Source: Amblyomma americanum
Lineage: Eukaryota > Arthropoda > Arachnida > Ixodida > Ixodidae
Length of the DNA stretch: 64,000 nucleotides
Direction of reading: 5' to 3'
Assembly (NCBI RefSeq): GCF_052857255.1
Contig: NC_135507.1
Coordinates: forward strand, 74,059,330 to 74,123,329
Positions 31,525-42,571 of the stretch are shown here, piece after piece (the first letter of the stretch is position 1; every line of letters begins with the position of its first letter). Made by a program: the position numbers and the translations under genes. The notes under the pieces were generated by a model. It was not told where the DNA came from. It was given only the letters and a program-made list of their open reading frames with translations, and did no database searches.

Positions 31525-32131
31525 AAAGTGTCCATTCCGACTGCATTTCCTACGCACCACTTACGCAACCGCTTATTTCAACGGTCGTTCCAAAGGCGTC
31601 TTTCTTCCCAGTCAGTTTCTGGTCAGCGCGCGCACGTGACCGTGACTGTAACAAGAGCACGCCGTGAGCCATTTGTGCCCCCCCCCCCCCCTTGCTTTTT
31701 CCCTCTGCACTAATCCGTGGCCAAGTGGAGCGACGCTGCCAATACACACGCTGCTAAGTGAGTGTGCGTGTGCGTATAATAAGGTGCAGAGGTTCGGCGC
31801 AGTGGCAGCGAGTAATTTGAACGCGATTAAGATAACGATCGCCTAATGAATGACAATCAATTTGCGCACGCTCCGTGAGCTTTCAACGCCTTCTTCGTTG
31901 TGTGGAGCGCCATTATCCTCGGCCTGCGCACCGGTGTAGCTGTTTCGTCGCCGCGAGAACGCCTCAACGCGTTCCCCTTTTGGAAAACCGCGCCGTGCTG
32001 CTGGCATTGCTTGATGATGGCCGCTTTCGCTGGAACGCTCGACAGTCGGCTCTGCTGCAGGAACCCTGTTCTTGCTATTAGAAGGACGCGTTACTTCGTA
32101 GGTTATGTAGATATTGGATGGTTGAGCGCAT
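31525..32131. other. unique sequence with C14 run
   Basis: C run at 31678-31691. The overlapping frames show no motif. Confidence 0.4.
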
Positions 32132-32441
32132 CAGATTCAGTCATTACAATACGGCGATTATTTTCGATCGATGCTAAGTTGGCGTACTTTCTTGCGTGAT
32201 AGACGCACCCCCAATGTGGCTTTAAAAATGTAGTTTTTCTGAACACTTCACCTCACGCAATAAACTCACCTACCAAATATTCAAATCAGATTTAGCCATT
32301 ATAATACGTCGATTATTTTCGAGCGATGCTATTAGCGCACTTTCTCGCGTGACAGACGCACCCCCAATTTGGCTTTAAAAATATAGTTTTTCTGAACACT
32401 TAACCTCTCGTAATAAACTCACTTTCCAAATTTTCGAATCT
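32132..32441 (+). repeat. 155-bp tandem duplication, two units
   Basis: 'cattacaatacggcgattat' (first unit) and 'cattataatacgtcgattat' (second) are 155 bp apart. Both units continue with 'gacgcacccccaat' and 'agtttttctgaacactt'. About 90% alike by eye. Confidence 0.9.
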
Positions 32442-33299
32442 TTATTGGAAAAATGGCGTTCATTGCGCGAGCAAGTGCAGTATGTGTGTATGTTTAAAAT
32501 TCCTTCTAATCAAATGAAACGTAATAATTTGAAAGAATTGTTGCGAAATATGAAGTATACAGACGTGGTTTTAAACTCAAATGGCTGTACAGGATCGCTC
32601 AGTGGATCGACACATCAAATAAAGAAAAAATAACACCGTATTCAGCGGATTAGTAACGAAATACAAAACACAAACGCTAGCAAAAGACATCCAAAGCAAG
32701 GCAGAAGCCGAGGTTTACATTAACACTGCAATAAATGTAAATGCGAAAAAAAGACGATAACACGTATGTGTATCAACACGGAGACCTTTTGTGTACACTT
32801 GAAACGATATGCAACGATGATGAAATTTTTCATTGAAAATTTCATTGTATTTCAGAATGAAATGGCTGATGTGGTTATTTCTCTATAGTTAGCATGGACT
32901 CTTGGAATTCAGGAAACTGCTCTGCAAAACCTAGCAGAACTGTTGTTAGTCAACAGGGTTGAGTTTGTAAATTAACTAGGCCCTAATCCGTGTCTGTAGG
33001 TGTTGCGTACGCTTGCTTTAGCCACCATACTTCGTTTCTTTTGTGCTCATGTTTCATATTTGCCTCCGTTTCTTTTTCGTTTTTTTTTCTTTCGCAGTGA
33101 TCAGTGATATATGGTCGGACACAACTTAAGTCTGCATTGACCGCCACAAAGAGATCCTTCGTGACAAAAAGTCGCCTGTTATATCTTTTCCTGTTCCGTA
33201 GACCAGAAGCTAGCCACCAGACGAAACAATAAGCTAAATAATTCGGATTACCCCTAGCTTAGTTGATAGAGTCAAATATAAAAACATGGTTTTGTTTAC
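32442..33299. other. AT-rich unique sequence
   Basis: No repeat or gene recognised. Confidence 0.4.
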
Positions 33300-33542
33300 T
33301 GTTGTGATTAGTAATACGCGATGCTATGGTTCATCCCATTGTTACCAACTGCTGTTTTTTAATGTTATATAGTGCTATGGACTGTAATTATTCCGTGATT
33401 CATTACTTTATCGGGATTTTTTTGCATCATAAGTTTTATTTTATCAATATGTTACAAATGCTTGTGTATGCCCTTCCCCACGTCCCCTGTTTCCGATGCA
33501 ATAGCTTAAAGTTGAGTACATTTCGAAATAAATAAATAAATA
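33300..33542 (+). mobile_element. possible LINE 3' end with (AAAT)n tail
   Basis: AT-rich non-coding stretch ending 'tacatttcgaaataaataaa' with a short AATA tail, the usual form of a CR1/L2-like LINE 3' end. No coding remnant, so the call rests on the tail only. Confidence 0.35.
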
Positions 33543-33639
33543 CTCTTACCTCCCGCAAAGCCGACCGGCAAACCTAGACGATTTCAAAACAGTGACGTCA
33601 CATGAGCCAGCGACGAAAAATAGAAACGGGACGCAATTA

Positions 33640-33893
33640 GAACCGCGGCGGCTGCGTTTTTATGGAGGAAAAACGCTAAGGCGCCCGTGTGCTGTGCGAT
33701 GTCAGCGCACGTTAAAGATCCCCAGGTGGTCGAAATTATTCCGGAGCCCTCCACTACGGGACCTCATACTTCCTTTCTTCTTTCACTCCCTCCTTTACCC
33801 TTCCCTTACGGCGCGGTTCAGGTGTCCAACAATAAATGAGACAGATACTGCGCCATTTCCTTTCCCCCCAAAACCAATTAATAATTAATTAAT
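33640..33893 (+). mobile_element. Ruka-like SINE (long subtype), head-truncated
   Basis: Starts at 'accgcggcggctgcgttttt' (end of the tRNA head), full body, 'gagacagatactgcgccatt', and a short 'ccaattaataattaattaat' tail. Confidence 0.92.
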
Positions 33894-33979
33894 GGAATTA
33901 GAATGGAACTGTGTAATCCTGATTTATTAACTTGGATGGTGTATTATCCTGAGTTGGTGGAGAATACGTTACTAATGTG

Positions 33980-34246
33980 AGATTCACTGATGTCATTACC
34001 TTGCTAAGTCACTCAGGAGATGAACTGCAAAACATGATCAATGACTTAGTGCTGTGTGTCGAAAAATTAATATGCAGAAAACCAAAGTAATGTTCAAGAG
34101 TTTTGGAAAGGAACAACAGTTCACAATTGGTCGCGAGATGCTGGAAGTGGTAAGGGAATTGGTCTGCTTAGGGCAGGTAGTGACCGCAGATCTGGGTCAT
34201 GAGAGGGAAATAACTAGAAGGATAAGAATGGGTTGGAGCGCATATG
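33980..34246 (+). mobile_element. RTE-like LINE fragment including RT motif
   Basis: Encodes 'FTDVITLLSHSGDEL', the decayed F-A-D-D active-site box of the RT (now F-T-D-V). In another frame follow 'FKSFGKEQQFTIGREMLEVV' and 'GHEREITRRIRMGWSAYG'. Loss of the second catalytic Asp and the frame change show it is dead. It ends at the same RMGWSAYG point after which 47315-47815 begins. Confidence 0.85.
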
Positions 34247-34789
34247 GTGTGTCTTCAAAGTAAGTCATTGTCGAAGAGCAGTGGTGATATGTGAGAAAGA
34301 AGCATTCACAAAAAGAAAGCCCTCTAGCTAGGAGTAATCCTTGACTCCAAAGAAAAACACACTAACGCAATATTTTCAAGCGTAAATCATAAAAGTGGCA
34401 CAAATATTACATTCTGGAAAATCGCTTGGCTTTGAGTGTCACGATTAGCGCAGAAAGACCATTGCAATCTTGAGGTGTGAGTAGGATTAAAAAAAAAAAA
34501 CTTGCGTACGGTAAAGGGCCTAAGTTATGAACAGAATCCAAGTGACGTGAACTGTCATGCTAGTCTGCTAAGTAATGTTAAGACCAGTGCAGTTTAGATG
34601 TTGCTTCTGATGGACCAACACCGAGATAAAATAAAGAACAAAGAGGAAGCAAGTAGTTTACGTAGAGGAGCTGTAATACGTTTTCCTTTTCGGATCTGCA
34701 CAAAACCCTGGCCAATCTCCCACCGTTAGTATGTGCCATCGCTTCAAACCACAACAACAACAATACAATATTGAAAAACCGGAAGCCGG
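34247..34789. other. unique sequence, nothing recognised
   Basis: No repeat or coding motif identified. Confidence 0.4.
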
Positions 34790-35155
34790 GATGGTCATCC
34801 TTCTGAGAAACCTGTCATGTCCAACATTCTCGGACAAACATTTTGTAGATTGGAAACTTTTAAGATACTGTTATGGAAATAATGAAGGCAACAGTTCATT
34901 CTTCTCATATGTAGCAAAATCTTTCTTTTAAAGTGTTCCCATCGGTCGTATGAACAGTTAAGACTTCCATAAAAAACCAATGGGGAACGTTTTTGACGAT
35001 AGTAAGAACGCTAATAGAAAAAAAAATACAAGACTGCCGTCAAGTGATCTGCAGAGATGTTGACTGTTATAGGGAAATTTTGAATTATTTGAAAAAATTG
35101 CGTTCGTCAACGGTATTCCGCTCAAAAATGATTTTGTTCAGAATTGTTGGGCATG
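34790..35155 (+). repeat. family F repeat, longest uninterrupted copy
   Basis: Landmarks shared with 36885-37515 and 44030-44385: 'catgtccaacattctcggac', 'tatgtagcaaaatctttctt', 'aaaccaatggggaacgtttt', 'tgacgatag' and 'cagaattgttgggcatga'. No coding capacity. The element class is not recognised. Confidence 0.8.
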
Positions 35156-35853
35156 ATTAGCTCAGGGGGGATACTGCGCTGCAGCACCGTATTGCAGGTT
35201 AGGCTTCCTCTTGTTTCGTTGGCTGCATTTCCATCAGAGCGAGACACAAAATACTGCATCTGCTGATACTCGAGGCAGAAGCGTGGTTGCTTTCATGCTC
35301 AGGCACAAAGCACCCTGGGTAATAAATAAAAAAACTGTAGCGCGAGAATAGACGATAGACAAAGTTACAGACACGTAGAGCACGAGTTCTATATTCGGCG
35401 TCAATCAGGGATCAAGATGCCATTCTACAATGTAAAATCGCACTAATTCACAGGGTTATTTCTATTCCATAAACGCGAAAGTGTCAATATCTTCAGTAGT
35501 GCCACACATTCTTCTTCATATTTTTATTAAGTTCCTTTTCGTACCGGACGCATTACCATAGGTAAACGTGACTGAAACCGCGCAAAACGCTGTTGCAGCC
35601 ATGTTGGACTAGAGGGCTAAGAGGCATGAAACAGCGCTGCTGAAACACTCAGCCGATAGCATCGTGCTGCCGTGCCCCTTCTCTCGACCCTAGACTTTCG
35701 GGCTGTTGTTGAAACGTTTGATTCCCACCAACTAGCTGAGATTTCCGACCTTCCGATGCATATCAGTGGCACCATTCCACCGACACCCATTCCGAGCCAA
35801 ACAGCGCTGAATTCAGCGAACGGACGGCACTGAGCAAACAACCGTCTGAACAT
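35156..35853. other. unique sequence; weak tRNA-like stretch at its start
   Basis: 35154-35215 contains 'gattagctcaggggggatac' and 'caggttaggcttcc', resembling A- and B-boxes, but no paired acceptor stem. Otherwise unique. Confidence 0.35.
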
Positions 35854-35854
35854 G

Positions 35855-36260
35855 CACTCTAAACACGAATACCCCTACATTGGAGTAAGAAAGGATTAGG
35901 CTGTTCTCTATCTACAGTCTGAACACGAAAACACCTAAATAGGAGCAAATATGGAGTAAGCTGTAGAACCTCTGTAGGACCTCTAGAACACAAAGGGTGT
36001 GCGCTACAGGGCAGTTTACTCCCTTCTATACTCCTTTCTGTTGAGAGTATACACCCTAAACTGTAATACACCTATATGAGAGTAAAAAGCGAGTAAACTG
36101 GCCTCTGCTTCACACCCATTTAAGAAGAGAGTGCGCTAGAGGACAGCTTACTATCTTTTTACTCCTTTCGTGTTAAGAGTGTAGCACACGCCCTTTTATA
36201 AAAGAGCGTGTGCTAGAGGAGAGTCTACTTCCTTTTTTACTCCTTTCCGTTTAGAGTGTA
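35855..36260. mobile_element. family H foldback element, longest copy
   Basis: Begins 'cactctaaacacgaatac' and ends 'ccgtttagagtgta'. The interior is made of alternating direct and inverted modules 'ggagtaa...ggagtaagctgt' / 'cagtttactccctt...tactcctttc' around short palindromes such as 'cttttataaaag'. Related copies at 41136-41282 and 46933-47084 share the ends. Non-coding. Confidence 0.8.
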
Positions 36261-36884
36261 GAGGCGGGAAGGTTTCAATCTGCGTTCATTACAGGCGTTA
36301 ACACAGAGCGCTGTTCTGATTTCACTGCTTCTGCTCAGAGCTAGCGATCCCGCATGCGCACAAGGAAGAGCGCGACACCCACTCGACGATGCCTGCTGCT
36401 TCCGCGGCGCAGCGGGAGTCAAGTTCATTGGCCAATCGACAACGCGGCAACGCACGTGGTGTAGTGCCTGCAGGAGCAAAGTGAGGTCGGATCGATTTGC
36501 CCTCGCGTGCCTCAGATCCGAACAGATTGTCCCCCGCGTGCCCGGCTTTCCATCCTAAGTGGGCCAGTGTCTGCACAAGCTGCGAGCAAAACCTGTCCGA
36601 TGCTGGCTTTCTATTCGCCCATTCACGACCACCAGCCTACTGGCGGAAGGAGAAAGCTACGCAGATAGAAAAAATAAAAACAATACACATAAAAACGGAT
36701 AGCACGCGAAACACGGAGTGCAGCTCACAGAATTGCGTTCCCACCGTTAACCCATGGAAATCCCTGTATCCTGTCGAGGTTGTTGTACTTCTCAGCTATA
36801 CTACTAGTTCACCTCCGGACTCATCCAAACTCGCATCGATATCATGGATAATCTGTAATCGCGTCTACGCACGCATGTATGGAG
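36261..36884. other. unique sequence, nothing recognised
   Basis: The 264-codon frame starting at 36497 runs through unique sequence into antisense RTE text after 36941. Its length is a coincidence of fused repeats. Confidence 0.4.
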
Positions 36885-37515
36885 CTCACGTTATCATGTC
36901 CAACATTCTCGGGAAAACATTTTGGAAATTGAAAAATTGTCATCACATCAGCACGACTACACCCACTGCAGGGCAAAGGCCTCTCCCATTGTCTCTCCAA
37001 TTAACCCCGTCATTTGCCAGCTGCGCCCACCGTATCCCCGCAAACTTCTTAATCTCATCTGCCCACCTAACCTTCTGCCGCCCCTGCTGCGCTTGTCTTC
37101 TCTTGGGAATCCACTCCTTTACCCTTGAGGATCAGCGGTTATCTTGCCTTCGCAGTACATGCCCTGCCCAAGCCCATTTCCTCCTCTTGATTTCGACTAG
37201 GATGTCATTAACACGCGTTGTAAGATACTCTTTTGGAAATACTGAAGATAATGGCCCATTCTTCCGATATGTAGCAAAATCTTTGTTTTAAAGTGTTTCC
37301 ATCGAACTCATCGAACAGCTAAGGTTGTCAGAGAAAGCCAATGGGGAACGCTCTTGACGATAGCAGAAACGTTAACAGAAAAAAAATGCAAGTCTGCCGT
37401 CTGAAGATCTGCGAATATATTCATTGTTGTAGTGAAATCTTGTATGAAAAAAAAAATGCGTTCATAAACGATTTTCCGCTAAAAATGCTTTTGTCCAGAA
37501 TTGTTGGTTATGACG
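36885..37515 (+). repeat. family F repeat, interrupted by an RTE fragment
   Basis: 'tatcatgtccaacattctcg' to 'gaaaaattgt', then the RTE insertion, then 'taagatactcttttggaaat', 'tatgtagcaaaatctttgtt', 'agccaatggggaacgctctt' and 'gtccagaattgttggttatg'. Colinear with 34790-35155 once the insertion is removed. Confidence 0.85.
36941..37217 (-). mobile_element. RTE-like LINE 3' end inserted in family F
   Basis: Antisense RTE: 'actgcagggcaaaggcctct', 'tcttctcttgggaatccact', 'gatttcgactaggatgtcat'. Flanked by TTGT at 36937-36940 and 37218-37221. 5' truncated to 277 bp. Reads V-N-D-I-L-V-E without the extra base seen in two other copies. Confidence 0.9.
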
Positions 37516-37648
37516 CAGCCATATTATGCAGTGCACGCTTTTAATTCATGTATATGCGGGCCTCGTATGAGGGCACGCATGTATCCTACTATTTATCCTT
37601 CCATCACCCCACTTAAGCCTCAGGCCATCCTTGTTAACAAATATTTTA

Positions 37649-37722
37649 TGAATGAATGAATGAATGAATGAATGAATGAATGAATGAATGAATGAATGAA
37701 TGAATGAATGAATGAATGAATG
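37649..37722 (+). repeat. (GAAT)n microsatellite, about 18 units
   Basis: Uninterrupted tetranucleotide repeat. Flanking 'cctcgtatgagggcacgcat' (37562) and 'gccctcatatgaggcacgta' (37786) are inverted relatives of each other, hinting at a larger unrecognised element. Confidence 0.95.
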
Positions 37723-39154
37723 ACACCATGTTTCTAGTGACACGCTACAAGCGGCTGGAAGAATTTATAGCGGGATAAATACATGCCCTCATATGAGGCA
37801 CGTATGCGTGGCCTTTATTTTTTTTTTTTCGGGCAGTTGGGCTCGAGCCTGTATTTTGCTGCAGGCGAGCTTTTCAATGAGGACGGAAAAGTTTGCCGCG
37901 ACATGCGGACTCAACAGGGGGTAAAAATTTGGCGTACAAATTAGATAAATTTTAAGCATTTAATGAATTTTTTTGCCATTTCACCATTTTTTGAGCTGAG
38001 TAGTGTCAATGAGAGCAAACGATTCAACGCGTTCCATGGCCTCTCGGACGCACCCACACACCATTTTCATCATGAAGCAGGCCCACGTGCACCCACAACG
38101 TGACCACATAGCTGGGGCTTATCTTCGACCCTCACAAAAATTTCTGTGGAGTCTGGACCGTCAATAGACTGCTTATATAAATATTCACCAAGACAGGCGG
38201 CCCACCCAAAAGTTCACCTGGATAGCGCTCTCATTTGCCGCCAAGTGAACATCGTTGTTTCGAATGCAACATCCCTATACGGCAGCGCTTGTGTCATTTA
38301 CCGTACGTTCCCCGTGCAGCTATCAGGGTTAGAGAGTAAACAAAAATACAGAGAAGCAGGAAAAGCCTAATCTGAAACATTTTGGCTATAACTTTGGCAA
38401 ACCTGCTGGGGTCCTCGACGCTCTCGCATACAGACCGCCTATTTGCTGCATTGACTTCCTACGCTCCGTGTCCGAACACAATTACAGATCGAAGCCTCGC
38501 GCAGCGCACTCGCTGTGATCGAATAACGGCCTGTGCCCTGCTTCTTCGTAGCGCACCCGCCACGAACCACCTGGGGCGCTAAAGCGCGGTCCGCGGCGCG
38601 CACCTCTCCCTGTGGGCTGAGGTGTGCGACGGAGGCCGTTTACTATTTCCGGAGTGAGGTCGTCGCTTCCTTCCTTCCTTCCGGAACCAGAAAGGAAGCG
38701 GACCCCCCTCACCCTTTCGACACCCCGAGCCCGGTGATCGCGCCGCCAAGGCAGCACCCGAGTTACCCCGACTTGTCACGCGCACAGTTTGGTCGCGCGC
38801 TCCCTCCCTAATTAATGGCTGGCAAAAATGCACCCCCCTCTCTCTTTCCCTCTCTTTCTCGCACCCGGGCACTTTGCCCAGCCAGCCGATCCTCCGTCGG
38901 TTGGTGCCGACTTGCGTCGAGGCCAGAGGCGGGCCTGCCGCCGTCGCCCCAGCGCTGAAGTCGTCGTCTCATTCGTCACGCCTCATTGACCGCCCTTCTT
39001 TCCCTTGAGCCAACCTCTCCCTCTTCCCTCACCGCCGTAACCCTTTACTTGGCCAGGCGCGATTCCGGCATTATCTCGCGGATCATTTGTGCCGATCTTG
39101 CTCTTCGTCTCTTCTTCGGTTTGCGGCCTGCAGTGCGCATGAGGCGGAGGATAT
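37723..39154. other. unique sequence, GC-rich in 38.4-39.05 kb
   Basis: No transposon copy recognised. The 38400-39050 segment is GC- and CpG-rich with overlapping Arg/Pro-rich frames on both strands. It could be promoter-like, but no gene is visible. Confidence 0.35.
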
Positions 39155-39312
39155 GCTATAGTCGGATACAACTCAAGAACAAAGCGGTAAATGCCCCACA
39201 AAAGATGCCCTCCAGCCAATGGTGTCGACCGACTTTAATGACTCCTAGGTTAATCCGATTAAGCCGTGACTATACCCCTTTCACCTGCGAGCCCCCTGCT
39301 GTCTAACAGGTG

Positions 39313-39685
39313 ATCATCATTATCATCAGCCTGACTACACCGACTGCAGGGCAAAGCCTTCTGCCATTCGTCTCCAGTTAACCATGTCCTTTGCCAGCTG
39401 CGCCCATCCTATGCCTGCAAACTTCCTAATCTCATCCGTCCACCTAACCTTCTGCCACCCCCTGCTACGCTTGCCTTCTCTTGGAATCCACTCCGTTGCC
39501 CTTAAGGACCAGCGGTTGTCTTGCATTCGCATTACGTGCCCTGCCCAAGCCCATTTCTTCCTCTTGATTTCGACTAGGATGTCCATTAACCCGCGTTTGT
39601 TCCCTCACCCACTCGCCCGTTTCCGGTCCCTTAACGTTACACCTATCATTTTTCTTTCCATGGCTCGCTGCGTTGTCCTTAACCT
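39313..39685 (-). mobile_element. RTE-like LINE 3' end inserted in M2 element
   Basis: Antisense copy with 3' tail 'atcatcattatcatcagcct' at its left edge and 'tccatggctcgctgcgttgt' near its right edge. Flanks ACAGGTG (39306-39312) and ACAAGTG (39686-39692) match at 6 of 7 positions, a probable target duplication. Confidence 0.9.
39335..39586 (-). pseudogene. RTE endonuclease-RT C-terminus (83 codons open)
   Basis: Reads 'ILVEIKRKKWAWAGHVMRMQ', 'DNRWSLRATEWIPREGKRSR', 'GWQKVRWTDEIRKFAGIGWA' and ends shortly after 'DMVNWRRMAEGFALQSV'. This is the conserved C-terminal region of RTE-type polyproteins and the cleanest copy here. Upstream, 'MERKMIGVTLRDRKRA' is in another frame. A 1-bp deletion near 39616 and an extra G near 39585 break continuity. 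A fragment of an element protein, not a host gene. Confidence 0.85.
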
Positions 39686-39796
39686 ACAAGTGCAAAAGGA
39701 TCAGCCAGAAGTATTGAGAATCGGTCGATGCCATTGGCTGGAGGGCGTGTTTTGAGGAACATTCGCCCCTTCGTTCTTGAGTTGTAACCGACTATA

Positions 39797-40414
39797 TACA
39801 CGGCACGTTTCATCCCCTACTTCTGAGCGGCAAAATTTGGATGAATGAGGCCAAAGTGCGACGAAGGAGCAACTGCGGAGATTATTAGGCTCACGGTATA
39901 CACGTTGGGCCAATAAAAAAACCCGCACACTTTCTTCGAATTTTTTCGCAATTTCCATCCATCCTTCTACAATAGAACAGCACGAAAACTGCTCAGATTT
40001 GGCTAGTACAGCGGTAATTACTTGTTCATCATAAATCTGCAACACTGCAAGAGGCTTACCCAATTACGTTTCTAATTGTGATAGCATTAGTCGAAATAGT
40101 TGAGACAAAAATTAATAGATATAAAAGTAGGCCACATTGTTCTGACGCGCGGCAGCAAGGCCTCATGTTTGAAGCTGCTTCTTTGGTATTCTAAGGTAGT
40201 AGCAGAGTCCCACCTTAGGAATAGACGCCTAAGCCGTGCATTGAAACCTCCTGGTTGTGAAGCTTATTCCCGCCGTTTCGCAAATTTGTTGTCTAAGTAG
40301 TATTGGCAGTGGTTGCCTCGTTCGGACTAGCACTTCTCTGACGCCCTCATTGTCATGGAACCAACGATCCTGTAGCAATAGCCTAACCTTCCGAACCGAC
40401 AAAACAATAGGGAT
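39797..40414. other. unique sequence, nothing recognised
   Basis: No repeat or coding motif identified. Confidence 0.4.
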
Positions 40415-40560
40415 GATCGAACGGTACTTATTTCCCAAACCGAACAGAATACTAATAAAATAGCTAAAAACCGTATCAAATGCGAATCGAATAGGGACAG
40501 AACCAAATCGAATAGAATCGAGTATTTTTTTACGAATATTCACGTAAAACGAATAATCGT
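40415..40560 (-). repeat. family E repeat (ATTCG-rich)
   Basis: The reverse complement ('gaatattcgtaaaaaaatac', 'tgatacggtttttagctatt') matches 19010-19130. Confidence 0.7.
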
Positions 40561-40710
40561 GAGCAACAGCGTGACACGGCGGCGGTGCGTTGCGGCGCCA
40601 TAATTTACGGAGTTACAGCAACATATAGCGGCACAAAGCACTGAGTATTACAAGTAATCTCTCTGCCTGTCGTGCATGTGATGCGTATTGGAAATTCAAC
40701 ACTTCCTATA

Positions 40711-41058
<348 letters not shown>

Positions 41059-41135
41059 CACGTATCAGCCATAGCCTCAGAGATCGGGCATCAATGCTTG
41101 CCTTAGCGTGCCAACTTGCCGCGTCGCCCAACCGT

Positions 41136-41282
41136 GCATTCTGAACAGTAATATGCCTATACGGGAGTAAAAAAGGGAGTAAGCTGTACTCTAGCGCAGC
41201 ACTCCCTTTTATAAAAGGAAGGGAGTGCACTATAGAGTACAGCTTACTCGCTTTCCGCTTTTTTCCTTTTTAGAGTGAGCAT
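41136..41282. mobile_element. family H foldback element
   Basis: Ends 'gcattctgaacagtaatatg' and 'ctttttagagtgagc'. The centre 'tcccttttataaaaggaagg' is flanked by paired arms 'agctgtactctag' / 'ctatagagtacagct'. Confidence 0.75.
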
Positions 41283-41394
41283 TCAGATCCTCCATATGGA
41301 TCGACCGCGTCTCAGAGGTGAGCCTCCCCTCCCCATGCGGCACGGACCGATTGCGGTAGCATGCTGTGCGGCCCAGGAGTGGGTCCTGTTTTTC

Positions 41395-41590
41395 TAGCAG
41401 CCGTCGAAGAAGACTGTGGAGTGTGTTATTAGAACTCCTTGCAAGTTATTCGAGAACTGCTGCAGAATTCGAGTGCAAGTTCGATTCGTTTCGAATGATT
41501 TTGAGCGTGCACTATTTTATCCGTTCAGGGAATAGAATAGGGGGACATTCGATTCACTATTCGAAAATTTAGAATATTCTCGCCTCATAC
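41395..41590 (+). repeat. family E-like repeat, diverged
   Basis: 'ttcgattcgtttcgaatgat' and 'attcgattcactattcgaaa' resemble family E text, but alignment by eye is patchy. Confidence 0.45.
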
Positions 41591-42032
41591 AAACAACCAC
41601 CTGAGAAGCCATCGTCGGGCCGCTTAAGAGCGAGACAGGTTAAAGACCTGCACATTAAATGCACATCATCCTTTCTCCGGGCGCCTGTACAATGTGGCAG
41701 GTGAAATTCGATGTCGCCGGTGTACACAGCTGGCAAACCGCTGCTCGAACCCGAACTCCTAGAACTGATTCGTTATTTTGGTGACGTACGTGCCTCTGTT
41801 CTGCGGCAATCCTCTGGAAGGAATTTCCTTACGCTCCAGCTCTTTCTGAATACAAAGCTGTTTTCTGTAAACTCAGATTCATGCATACACTTCGACGGAT
41901 TATAAGGCACTGTTTTAATTTTTCCGGCAGTTTGGAAACTGCTGCGGAGTTGTCCTGAAACACAGCGCTTCATTCCCGCAGAGCCACACGCGCGTCTTTA
42001 ATAATCAAGGATTTCAATGCGCACGCCACGCG
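41591..42032. other. unique sequence, nothing recognised
   Basis: No repeat or coding motif identified. Confidence 0.4.
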
Positions 42033-42271
42033 CGACGGCTGCGTTTTTATGGAGGCAAAACGCTAAGGTGCCCGTGTGCTGTGCGATGTCAGTGCACGTT
42101 AAAGATCCCCAGGTGCCCGAAATTATTCCGAAGCCCTCCACTACGGCACCTCTTTCTTCCTTTCTTCTTTCATTCCCTCCTTTATCCCTTCCCTTACGGC
42201 CTTACGGCGCGGTTCAGGTGTCCAAAGATATATGAGACAGATACTGCGCCATTTCCTTTCCTCAGAAACCA

Positions 42272-42336
<65 letters not shown>

Positions 42337-42357
42337 TACTATTATTATTATTATTAT
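42033..42357 (+). mobile_element. Ruka-like SINE (long subtype), head-truncated, ATT tail
   Basis: From 'cgacggctgcgtttttatgg' through the body, with a duplicated 'ccttacgg' step, 'gagacagatactgcgccatt', then (ATT)n 42272-42357 with one ACT/ACT interruption. Confidence 0.93.
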
Positions 42358-42571
42358 CCACGCGTGAGTGCTTCCTCCGCTGGAAAGTTTTCCGGAACAA
42401 CACGTTAGCTCGTTTGACGGTCGCCTGACGAATGTCCACGTGTTCCTATAAGCGTAATTAGCCGATTCAGAAAACTAGCCAGCGCGTTCGTTATGCGTGC
42501 CTGAACGGCCCGAAAGCTCTGGAGGCAGAAACCGGCGCATATCATTGAGCACTGTGAGCACGCAGTTCACA

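Larger units (their letters stand above)
39155..39796. mobile_element. family M2 TIR element, complete, interrupted by RTE
   Basis: Left end 'tatagtcggatacaactcaa' plus 'gaacaaagcgg', right end 'cgttcttgagttgtaaccga' plus 'ctata': terminal inverted repeats of about 27-30 bp. Internal 'ccaatggtgtcgaccgactt' and its mirrored partner 'tcggtcgatgccattggctg' extend the inverted symmetry. Non-coding MITE-like element. Confidence 0.85.

Noticed and set aside
36497..37291. 264-codon plus-strand frame, the longest in the window
   Set aside because: Composed of unique sequence, a family F piece and the antisense strand of an RTE fragment. It does not correspond to one gene.
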